Assembly: GCA_049694275.1 (NCBI GenBank) | Contig: JBAVQS010000252.1 | Location: forward strand, 1 to 27,739 | Length of the DNA stretch: 27,739 bases | DNA from: JBAVQS01 sp049694275 | GTDB taxonomy: Bacteria > Chloroflexota > Anaerolineae > UBA4142 > SHND01 | Direction of reading: 5' to 3' | Shown here: positions 22,292-27,739 of the stretch, piece by piece | Numbering within the stretch: the first letter of the stretch is position 1 | Layout of the letters: the number at the start of each line of letters is the position of its first letter | Position numbers and translations under genes: made by a program | The notes under the pieces: generated by a model | Told to the model about the DNA's origin: nothing | Databases searched by the model: none | The model's input: the letters and a program-made list of their open reading frames with translations, nothing else

Positions 22292-23422
22292 ATGGCAGAT
22301 ACATTCCTACTCGGCTTGTTTCACGAGGCGACGCCTACCGCGGACGCCATCGACGCGCTGCGCAAGTTAGGGATACCGGACCCCGATATCACGGTCATGA
22401 CCAGTATTCCCTACAGCGCCGAGATGCTCGGCCGGCGCTCGGTCTATGAGCGACTGGTCCCCATCGCCCTGGTCGGGGCGCTGAGCGGTTTTGTGCTCGC
22501 CATGCTGTTATTGGTCGGCACGCCGCTGCTCTATCCGTTGAACGTTGGCGGGCAGCCACTCATTCCAGGGCCCCCGACCATCATCATTACGTTTGAGATG
22601 GTCATGCTCGGCGCCATGATCGCTACGTTCATGGGCATTATCGCCGAAATCTGGTTCCCCCGGCTCGGGTCCCACGTGTATGACGTTCGCATCAGCGAAG
22701 GGCATATCGGCGTGCTGGCTCGCGTCCCGAACGACCTGGTGGACCAGGCTGAACAGGCCCTCACCGCGCAGGGCGCGCACCACTTTCAACGGGTCACCGG
22801 GCGCAGCGGGCCGGGCATGTTCACTCGCCGCTCGCGCTTGCAGCGCTGGCGTGAAGAGGGGGGCGACAAGACACTCTACTGGACGCGCTGGCTCGTGCTC
22901 GGCGGACTGATTACCGTCCCCGGCCTGGTCGCCCTGGCCGCGGCCTATTCCGTGTTCTTTCTACCCATCCCCAACCAGATGGTGGAGCAGATCTCGCAGG
23001 GATACGAGTATGGTCCCCGTCTGGCCGCGCCGGCGGCGTCTGTCCCCATCCAGGGGGCGGACCTGTTGGGCTGCCAGCCTGCAACTCAGGGTACCGGGCT
23101 GACCAGCTGTATACCCGCCACCCAGCCCATCCCTTCGTCGCCAGAGTCGATTGCGCGTGGTAAAGCCTTTTATGGCATCACCTGTCGCACCTGCCACGGC
23201 GAGGCAGGCAACCAGGGCGAAAAGACCCTCGTCGGAGCGCAGTTCAAGGCCAAGGGCGCTGCGCCCGCCGATCTGACGAGCGACCTGGTACAGAGTCTGA
23301 GCGACCAGGATCTCTATGTGGTCATTACCAACGGCTTTGTGCAAATGCCACCCATGCGCGAAAACTTGTTGCCCGCCGACCGTTGGGACGTGATCAATTA
23401 CGTGCGCACCTTAAAGAAATAA
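22292..23422 (+). CDS. actD-actE: Fused ActD-ActE: DUF3341 membrane domain plus monoheme cytochrome c
   Basis: 376 residues behind TAGGAGGAAGCA. Residues 1-175 are a DUF3341 (ActD) domain: FLLGLFHEATPTADAIDALRK, two membrane helices at about 54-80 and 96-121, then the soluble SEGHIGVLARV ferredoxin-like part. A third helix (about 199-226) leads to a periplasmic cytochrome c: C298-R-T-C301-H302 with GEAGNQG and a distal methionine in FVQMPPM (about 352-355). In described ACIIIs, ActD and ActE are two genes; here one chain spans both, with the third helix replacing the ActE anchor. No frameshift is involved; the linker (res 227-285) is Pro/Ala/Gln-rich. Confidence 0.9.
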   Translation: MADTFLLGLFHEATPTADAIDALRKLGIPDPDITVMTSIPYSAEMLGRRSVYERLVPIALVGALSGFVLAMLLLVGTPLLYPLNVGGQPLIPGPPTIIITFEMVMLGAMIATFMGIIAEIWFPRLGSHVYDVRISEGHIGVLARVPNDLVDQAEQALTAQGAHHFQRVTGRSGPGMFTRRSRLQRWREEGGDKTLYWTRWLVLGGLITVPGLVALAAAYSVFFLPIPNQMVEQISQGYEYGPRLAAPAASVPIQGADLLGCQPATQGTGLTSCIPATQPIPSSPESIARGKAFYGITCRTCHGEAGNQGEKTLVGAQFKAKGAAPADLTSDLVQSLSDQDLYVVITNGFVQMPPMRENLLPADRWDVINYVRTLKK

Positions 23423-23520
23423 ACTGCGGACCTCGTCCGGGTGCCCCCCGAACGGGTCGCCCGGATGAATTCGCCGACAGTATCCATTCTTAATCGATCT
23501 AGATGAATACGGAGTTGCCG

Positions 23521-24120
23521 ATGTTAAAACACGCTGCAACCTCATTGTTCTGTATCTTGCTGCTCTCCGGTCTGGTGGCCTGCGGGACCAACTTGCAGGC
23601 GGCGGGATTGACTCCCATGCCGACGCTGGCGCCGACCGTCGCACTGACCCCTATCAATGGAGAGGTTAGCGCGACGGCGACCGTCGAGCCGACTGCGACA
23701 GAGGCGCCCACGGAAGTGGCCGCGGCGAACCCGACGCCGGTGCCGTTCGCCCCGCCGAACTGTGGCCAACCGGACTGCACCAAGCCGGGCCCGGCGATCA
23801 CCCAGAACCTGAAGGGGGATGTCGCCAACGGCGAAAAGATTTTCAGCGCCAACTGTGCGGTGTGCCATGGCCCCAAAGGGCAAGGGGGCGCGCCCAACCC
23901 CGGCTCAGCCGATGGAACGGTCCCCTCGCTCAACCCCATCGACGAAATGTTCGGTCCAGATAACGCCGTCGAGTTCGCCACCCATCTCGATGCGTACATC
24001 GAGCACGGCTCACACACCGATGGGTTGGAGCAGATGCCATCCTGGGGCGATAACAGCTCGCTCAAGCCGCAGCAGATTGCGGATGTCATCGCCTACCTCA
24101 TCACTTTGAACCAGCCCTGA
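23521..24120 (+). CDS. Monoheme cytochrome c lipoprotein
   Basis: 199 residues from ATG 23521, preferred over ATG 23503 because GGAG lies 6 nt before it and because it yields a clean lipoprotein signal: MLKHAATSLF, hydrophobic core, lipobox GLVAC with Cys21. A long Thr/Pro/Ala/Glu tether (res 30-78) reaches a cytochrome c domain with C112-AVC-H116, GPKGQGG and a likely distal Met172 (EQMPSWG). Two further cysteines, C81 and C86, could form a disulfide. As last gene of the operon it is the likely soluble-side electron acceptor of ACIII or a carrier to an oxidase. A small GC-rich hairpin lies in the 80-nt gap before it. Confidence 0.9.
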   Translation: MLKHAATSLFCILLLSGLVACGTNLQAAGLTPMPTLAPTVALTPINGEVSATATVEPTATEAPTEVAAANPTPVPFAPPNCGQPDCTKPGPAITQNLKGDVANGEKIFSANCAVCHGPKGQGGAPNPGSADGTVPSLNPIDEMFGPDNAVEFATHLDAYIEHGSHTDGLEQMPSWGDNSSLKPQQIADVIAYLITLNQP

Positions 24121-24148
24121 GCCTACCCGGCCCGCACCAAGAATATAA

Positions 24149-24182
24149 AGACCTGCGCGGTTTTATAAAACCGCGCAGGTCT
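24149..24182. terminator. Bidirectional terminator, 34-bp perfect palindrome
   Basis: 17-bp arms (AGACCTGCGCGGTTTTA and its complement) without mismatch. On the plus strand the stem is followed by CTTTTTG, on the minus strand by TTATATTC. It lies between the converging ACIII and restriction-modification operons. Confidence 0.9.
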
Positions 24183-24194
24183 CTTTTTGTATTT

Positions 24195-25136
24195 CTAGCG
24201 AATTTCGATCTGTAAGGATAGGTCGGTCTCGACATCGCCCAGGCGGCGATTATAGATCTCGACGATCTCTTTGAGGACGGTGACAAAGTCCTTGTTCTCA
24301 GCGGTCGAGATCTCGATCACGTTCATCGCGACAAAGCTCTCAATCGATATGATCGATAGCTCGCCCTTGATCCCTTCCACATCGGCCAACGCCCGCGCTT
24401 TCTCCACCTGGCTATTAGGGACGAGCAAGATCGGGTACTTGCCGGTGCGAATGTTATCGGCGCACTTTTCGATGACCCGACGGCCCGGATTCGCGGTCAC
24501 ATGATAAGCAAGGCCGCGAACAGCGAAATCGCCTGGGCGGTCCGTCTGCTCATCGCCGGCGTGCGCCGGGTGATTCGGAATATCGACGCCAGCAAAGCGC
24601 CGCTGCAACTTGGCGCCGACGAGGTGCTGCTCGACCACCCCGCCCGAGCGCTCTTTCGCACTCTCGATGATCAGGCCGATCCAGGCCTCGGGCGACTGCC
24701 GACGGTCCAGGTCGAGCTTGAGGTTCTGGCGGGTCAGCCATTCTTGCGCACGCTGAGCCAGAGTGGTAATCATCGCGTGGAGCAGCGCATCACGCTCTGG
24801 AGTTTGAAGCGTGCTGAGTGGGATCCCCCAGTCGAGGGCCTCCAGGAGACGCTGCGCATCCTGATGAGCCTGCCGAGTGGTCACCTCTCGCAAATAGTTT
24901 GGCGGGATGCCATACTCGCTCAAGGTGTTCCTCAATCCGGAGCGCGCTCCCTTGATCTCACCCCCCCGGGAAATCACGTCGGCGCGATTCAGCGGCGCGC
25001 TCTGCCGCAAATGGTGCAAGACCACAATGCCGATCGCAACCGTATTGCGCGATACCTTCCCGTCTCGAGTGCAAGAGTCAAGCCAATCCTGGAGCGCCGT
25101 TCGGCTTGCTTGTTGGACGTTACTTTGTCTTGGCAT
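24195..25136 (-). CDS. DUF4928 protein, probable type II restriction endonuclease
   Basis: 313 residues from ATG 25136; longer readings of the frame lie inside the vsr gene and are Ser/Arg-rich shadows. The N-terminal half is helical and DNA-binding-like (SRNTVAIGIVVLHHLRQ...). The C-terminal half has the DUF4928 signature VVEQHLVGAKLQRRF (168-182), DRPGDFAVRGLAYHVTANPG (199-218), VIEKCADNIRTGKYPILLVP and SIISIESFVAMNVIE. GDF...HVT resembles a PD-(D/E)XK core, but the usual catalytic Lys is replaced by Thr. From memory, DUF4928 genes sit beside C5 methyltransferases and vsr, as here, where it overlaps vsr by 17 nt. Nuclease activity is inferred. Confidence 0.8.
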   Translation of the reverse strand: MPRQSNVQQASRTALQDWLDSCTRDGKVSRNTVAIGIVVLHHLRQSAPLNRADVISRGGEIKGARSGLRNTLSEYGIPPNYLREVTTRQAHQDAQRLLEALDWGIPLSTLQTPERDALLHAMITTLAQRAQEWLTRQNLKLDLDRRQSPEAWIGLIIESAKERSGGVVEQHLVGAKLQRRFAGVDIPNHPAHAGDEQTDRPGDFAVRGLAYHVTANPGRRVIEKCADNIRTGKYPILLVPNSQVEKARALADVEGIKGELSIISIESFVAMNVIEISTAENKDFVTVLKEIVEIYNRRLGDVETDLSLQIEIR

Positions 25137-25560
25137 GATGAGGCTCCTTGTCGAGCGCTTGAATGATCCTGGACCTGATTTTCGCTCTCGCCGCAGGATC
25201 CCGCATCTCGTGTTCCCAGATTCGGACGACTGCCAGGCCCTGGCGGCGGAGCGAGCGATTGTGCTTGAGCGCGAGCGCCACGTTGCGCTGGATTTTGCGC
25301 GTCCAATACCTGCGGTTCGTTCGCGGAAGCTTGCGCTTGCAATGCGGGCAGCCGTGCCAGAAGCATCCGTCGATAAAGATCGCGAGCCGTCCATCAAAGA
25401 CGACGTCGGGCTTGCCGGCGATGTCGTACGCATTCCGCCGCCAGCCGCTGAGTTGCATCGCCGCCAGCATCCCGGCGAGCTGGCGCTCCAACCGGGTCCC
25501 TTTGCCCTTGACCGCTTGCATAGTCTTACGGCGATCCTCGGGCGTGAGATTATCGGTCAT
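25120..25560 (-). CDS. vsr: Very short patch repair (Vsr) mismatch endonuclease
   Basis: 146 residues, full length. Family landmarks: DRRKTMQAVKGKGTRLE (9-25), the catalytic Asp52 in GKPDVVF, IDGCFWHGCP (64-72) with H69 and the zinc cysteines C71 and C74, and YWTRKIQRN. Vsr nicks next to T:G mismatches that arise by deamination of 5-methylcytosine, so it protects against mutation caused by the methyltransferase next to it. The ATG overlaps the methyltransferase stop (ATGA). Confidence 0.95.
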   Translation of the reverse strand: MTDNLTPEDRRKTMQAVKGKGTRLERQLAGMLAAMQLSGWRRNAYDIAGKPDVVFDGRLAIFIDGCFWHGCPHCKRKLPRTNRRYWTRKIQRNVALALKHNRSLRRQGLAVVRIWEHEMRDPAARAKIRSRIIQALDKEPHHAKTK

Positions 25561-26708
25561 GCCGCCTCTTGAAGTTGCTGCTCCCGCGACATATAGTTTT
25601 CGATCAGCGGATTGAGTACATGCTGCCCGATCCAGCTAATGACCGGGACGCACACGGCATCGCCGAACCCGGTCAGCGCCTGCACGCCGTTCGCCGCAAT
25701 CGGGTAAGGGTCGAGCACCCCCTGGAGGCGCGCATACTCACGCGCGGTCATGGCGCGCATCTTGATCGTCCCACGACCTGACCGGACCAGGAACTGGACG
25801 CCGCTGCCGCCGACTGCTGTGCGCAGGCAGCCGGAGAGATCGTCGGGCCGGACCTCGGCGCGCAGCTGACCTTTGCGCCGGCGGCGGAAAAAGGTGCGAT
25901 AGGTAAAGCGGTCCTGATCGAGGAACATATCGACGCGGCGGCGGTGTGGCTCGTCCATCATCGCGAGGTGGCGCGTGACTTCGCTCTCTCCCCACCATCG
26001 CGGGTCCGAATCTTCTAGATCTTCGATGATATTGCCGAGGCCGCTCGCATGCAGCGCCGGCGGACGGGGCAGCTCCAGATGAAACCATTTGAGATCATCA
26101 TTCACCAAAACGCTGCGGCGGAGCGCGTCTGGCAAGAGTGAAGGCGGTCGCTTGACCAATGTGTCAGGGTGTGTGAGAACGGGAAAGCGCGCGCCCACGA
26201 GGAACACGCGCAAGCGGCTCTGCGGCGTAAAGCGAAGCGCGTCGAGGGTAAGTACGTCGCATGCATAACCGAGGTCATTCAGCGATTTGACCGTGAGCCG
26301 GAAATCGGCGCCTTTGTTGGACGAGAGCCAACCGGGGACATTCTCGACGAGGACAAGCGGCGGCGCTGATGCGTCCTGCGCTTTGAGAATTCTCTCAAAG
26401 CCCCAGAACGCGCTCGAATGCTCGCCGTGAATGCCGCTCCGATTTCCGGCCAGCGAGAGGTCGATGCACGGGAACGAGCAGGTAGCGAGCATCGCTTCGG
26501 GAATCTGCCTCGGGTCCAGATTCCAAATATCGTCTACGACGTAATGCTTGTCGGCGCCGGGGAAAAATCCTTTATAGAGTTCGAACTTTTTCTCGGCGAA
26601 ATCATTCGCAAAGACGACACGCCAGCCGCACGTTTCAAGTCCCATTCGCACAAGGCCGATGCCGGCGAAATATTCTGCGACGGTTTTGGAATCCAGTTGA
26701 TCTGTCAT
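25557..26708 (-). CDS. DNA (cytosine-5) methyltransferase
   Basis: 383 residues from ATG 26708. A TTG at 26744 preceded by GGAAA would add 12 residues and cannot be excluded. Motif I: AEYFAGIGLVRMGLE (11-25). Motif IV: CSFPCIDLSLAG with the catalytic Cys81 (FPCID in place of the more usual PCQ). Motif VI: VENVPG (121-126). Motif VIII: QSRLRVFLVGAR. Motif X: FGDAVCVPVISWIGQHV. The variable region between VIII and IX would set the recognition sequence, which is not readable here. It protects host DNA from the DUF4928 enzyme. Confidence 0.95.
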   Translation of the reverse strand: MTDQLDSKTVAEYFAGIGLVRMGLETCGWRVVFANDFAEKKFELYKGFFPGADKHYVVDDIWNLDPRQIPEAMLATCSFPCIDLSLAGNRSGIHGEHSSAFWGFERILKAQDASAPPLVLVENVPGWLSSNKGADFRLTVKSLNDLGYACDVLTLDALRFTPQSRLRVFLVGARFPVLTHPDTLVKRPPSLLPDALRRSVLVNDDLKWFHLELPRPPALHASGLGNIIEDLEDSDPRWWGESEVTRHLAMMDEPHRRRVDMFLDQDRFTYRTFFRRRRKGQLRAEVRPDDLSGCLRTAVGGSGVQFLVRSGRGTIKMRAMTAREYARLQGVLDPYPIAANGVQALTGFGDAVCVPVISWIGQHVLNPLIENYMSREQQLQEAA

Positions 26709-26769
26709 GAGCGATTCTTGCAGAGGGGAAATCAAGGTGTGCAACTATTTCCGAGAGTTTCTTGCTTGC

Positions 26770-26797
26770 ATTATACCCCGCGCCCGCGATTCGACAA
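26770..26797 (-). promoter_or_regulatory. Promoter of the restriction-modification operon
   Basis: Minus strand: TTGTCG (26797-26792), 16-bp spacer, TATAAT (26775-26770). The start near 26763 gives a 19-nt leader to the TTG codon or 55 nt to the ATG of the methyltransferase. Confidence 0.65.
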
Positions 26798-26840
26798 GGT
26801 CCGCTATTGATTGTAGGTCAAGGCAGCCCTCGCTCCCTTG

Positions 26841-27437
26841 CTAGGGCAGCGGAACGGTGCACCCCGCCCTGGCGCCGCTCGTCGCCAATTCCCCCAGGAC
26901 ACTCAGGTTCCAGCCGTGTTGTGTCGCCAGCAGGCGATGCCCACAAACCGACGTGTGGTTCGCGGCGCCGGAATCGATCTGGAGCACCCGGTCATAGTCG
27001 GCGACCGCGCGCGTATAGTCAATCGCATAATAGTAATTGTAAATATCGCCGCGATTCATCAACGCATTCACATAGTTGGGGCGCAACTGGATGGCGCGAT
27101 CCAGGTCGGGCAGCGCCGCCGCATAATCTTTCTTGACCATTTCGACGTACGCGCGGTTGTTGTACGCTTCGGCCAGATTGGGATTCAGCTCGATCGCGCG
27201 GGTATAATTGTCAAGCGCCGTGTCACAATCGCCCTGGTCATAGTCGTAATCGCCCTCGGCAAAATAATCCTCCGCGGTGACGAGCGCGGTGGGCGCGATC
27301 GAGAAGGGTTTTCTGGGCGCAGAGGCGCAGGATACGACGGGTTGGTTCACGTTATAGGCCACGAACAGCCCGAGCGCCAGGCACAACGCCGCCACCGCGA
27401 GACCCGCCGCGGCCACAAAGCGTAATCTCTTTTTCAC
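26841..27437 (-). CDS. Membrane-anchored TPR protein
   Basis: 198 residues from GTG 27437, which has a perfect AAGGAGG 5 nt upstream; the longer frame runs into the tRNA remnant and is not coding. MKKRLRF plus a hydrophobic helix (res 8-29) form a signal anchor. Three TPR units follow at about 52-86, 87-120 and 121-155, with the usual A-x-x-x-Y-x-x-A-I-x-L-x-P pattern (ALDNYTRAIELNPNLAEAYNNRA). A C-terminal stretch with four Cys in the mature part (C37, C71, C165, C193) could form disulfides. Likely an extracytoplasmic scaffold; the partner is unknown. It seems to be a single gene between the tRNA remnant and the restriction-modification operon. Confidence 0.85.
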   Translation of the reverse strand: MKKRLRFVAAAGLAVAALCLALGLFVAYNVNQPVVSCASAPRKPFSIAPTALVTAEDYFAEGDYDYDQGDCDTALDNYTRAIELNPNLAEAYNNRAYVEMVKKDYAAALPDLDRAIQLRPNYVNALMNRGDIYNYYYAIDYTRAVADYDRVLQIDSGAANHTSVCGHRLLATQHGWNLSVLGELATSGARAGCTVPLP

Positions 27438-27462
27438 GAGTTCCTCCTTGAATCTGGAAATA

Positions 27463-27498
27463 GAGAAAAAGCCTGCCTGATACGTTGTCAGGCAGGCT
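27463..27498 (-). terminator. Rho-independent terminator behind the tRNA-Gln remnant
   Basis: 11-bp perfect stem AGCCTGCCTGA/TCAGGCAGGCT (27470-27480 with 27488-27498), 7-nt loop, then TTTTTCTC on the minus strand. It stands 6 nt after the tRNA-Gln 3' end, as expected for the original tRNA terminator. Confidence 0.85.
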
Positions 27499-27503
27499 CG
27501 TAG

Positions 27504-27549
27504 CTGGGAGACAGGGATTCGAACCCCAATCAACTGATCCAGAGTCAGT
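27504..27549 (-). tRNA. tRNA-Gln(CTG), 3' part only (probable attachment site)
   Basis: On the minus strand there is an anticodon arm ACTGA-CTCTGGA-TCAGT (27549-27533; anticodon CTG at 27542-27540). It is followed by a short variable region, a T arm with GGTTCGAATCC, and a 3' acceptor strand TCTCCCA plus discriminator G (27504). CCA is not encoded. The matching 5' acceptor strand TGGGAGA and a D arm in the right place are absent to the window end, so this is a 3' fragment. Such fragments mark the far end of elements integrated into tRNA genes. Confidence 0.75.
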
Positions 27550-27556
27550 TGTCACC

Positions 27557-27589
27557 CCCGCACAACTGACAAGTTGTCAGTCGTGCGGG
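27557..27589. repeat. Inverted repeat between integrase end and tRNA remnant
   Basis: Arms CCCGCACAACTGAC (27557-27570) and GTCAGTCGTGCGGG (27576-27589) pair at 13 of 14 positions around AAGTT. It is not followed by a T tract on either strand. It lies within the 61 nt that separate the recombinase stop from the tRNA piece, so it could be a recombinase arm-type or accessory site. Confidence 0.6.
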
Positions 27590-27612
27590 TATCAATCGCC
27601 GGACCTGCGCTG

Positions 27613-27738
27613 CTATTCTACCACCATATTACCCGGCAGTTTCATCTGCGCAATCGGCGAGTAGCGATCGTGGCTCCGCTGTAACTCCATCTTCAGGAAC
27701 ACCGCATAGCGATTGGTCGTCGCCACATCACTGTGGCC
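27613..27738 (-). CDS. Tyrosine recombinase (integrase), C-terminal 41 residues
   Basis: The frame enters from the right edge and ends at TAG 27615-27613. The visible part begins GHSDVATTNRYAVFLKMEL and continues RSHDRYSPI. This matches the end of tyrosine recombinases: the GH of the LGH box and, ten residues after the G, the nucleophilic Tyr in TTNRY, followed by a helix and a short tail as in XerC/D and phage integrases. Together with the tRNA fragment 60 nt downstream it marks an integrated element to the right. Confidence 0.8.
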   Translation of the reverse strand, partial: GHSDVATTNRYAVFLKMELQRSHDRYSPIAQMKLPGNMVVE

Positions 27739-27739
27739 G

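Noticed and set aside
25137..25433. N-terminal extension of the DUF4928 protein by 99 residues
   Set aside because: It overlaps vsr almost fully and has shadow-like Ser/Arg/Thr composition.
24195..26797. The restriction-modification operon as cargo of the tRNA-integrated element
   Set aside because: It lies on the chromosomal side of the tRNA 3' fragment, separated by the tRNA terminator and the TPR gene; only an older tandem insertion could place it inside.
27551..27640. Complete tRNA-Gln with an intron
   Set aside because: No TGGGAGA 5' acceptor strand or proper D arm is found up to the window end; instead a recombinase coding end is present.

Overview
The window looks like a chromosomal piece of a GC-rich Chloroflexota (probably Anaerolineae-like) bacterium. 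The reasons are an alternative complex III (ACIII) operon of the Chloroflexi type, large membrane glycosyltransferases with C-terminal beta-sandwich-like modules, and many heptanucleotide tandem repeats. This assignment is inference from gene content; no rRNA is present to test it.

Layout. (1) 1-3.3 kb, minus strand: a tightly overlapping operon of AbrB-type antitoxin, PIN toxin, a 30-residue small ORF, an NAD-dependent sugar-nucleotide epimerase/dehydratase, a DegT-family sugar aminotransferase, and the start of a membrane protein cut by the window edge. Its promoter carries two copies of a palindromic operator. (2) 3.35-7.4 kb, minus: GT39-type membrane glycosyltransferase, GT2 glycosyltransferase and a small lipoprotein, all overlapping. 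(3) 7.4-8.6 kb: a low-density accessory stretch with a possible truncated gene and an orphan protein built from an exact 60-residue internal duplication. (4) 8.6-14.1 kb, minus: GT2 with membrane anchor, GT4, a LPG-synthase/flippase-like membrane protein and a DUF2079 membrane protein. This block holds most of the heptamer arrays and a 29-bp palindrome inside a coding region. (5) 14.1-16.9 kb: ICMT-like methyltransferase (plus), class I SAM methyltransferase and a second DegT aminotransferase (both minus).

(6) 17.0-24.1 kb, plus: the ACIII operon. It encodes a pentaheme cytochrome (ActA), a molybdopterin-oxidoreductase-like subunit and a separate iron-sulfur subunit (ActB split into two genes), NrfD-like ActC, a fused ActD-ActE protein, and a monoheme cytochrome c lipoprotein. 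It starts from a strong promoter with a leader of about 300 nt and ends at a 34-bp perfect palindrome that can terminate both strands. ActC would oxidise menaquinol and the electrons would pass through the iron-sulfur clusters to the hemes and the lipoprotein cytochrome. No ActF and no terminal oxidase are seen.

(7) 24.2-26.8 kb, minus: a restriction-modification operon of C5-cytosine methyltransferase, Vsr mismatch endonuclease and a DUF4928 protein, the probable restriction enzyme. (8) 26.8-27.7 kb, minus: a membrane-anchored TPR protein, a tRNA terminator, a tRNA-Gln(CTG) 3' fragment without its 5' half, and the C-terminus of a tyrosine recombinase. This is the end of an integrated element that continues beyond the right edge. 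The glycosyltransferases, flippase-like protein, epimerase and aminotransferases together suggest export and decoration of a surface glycan.
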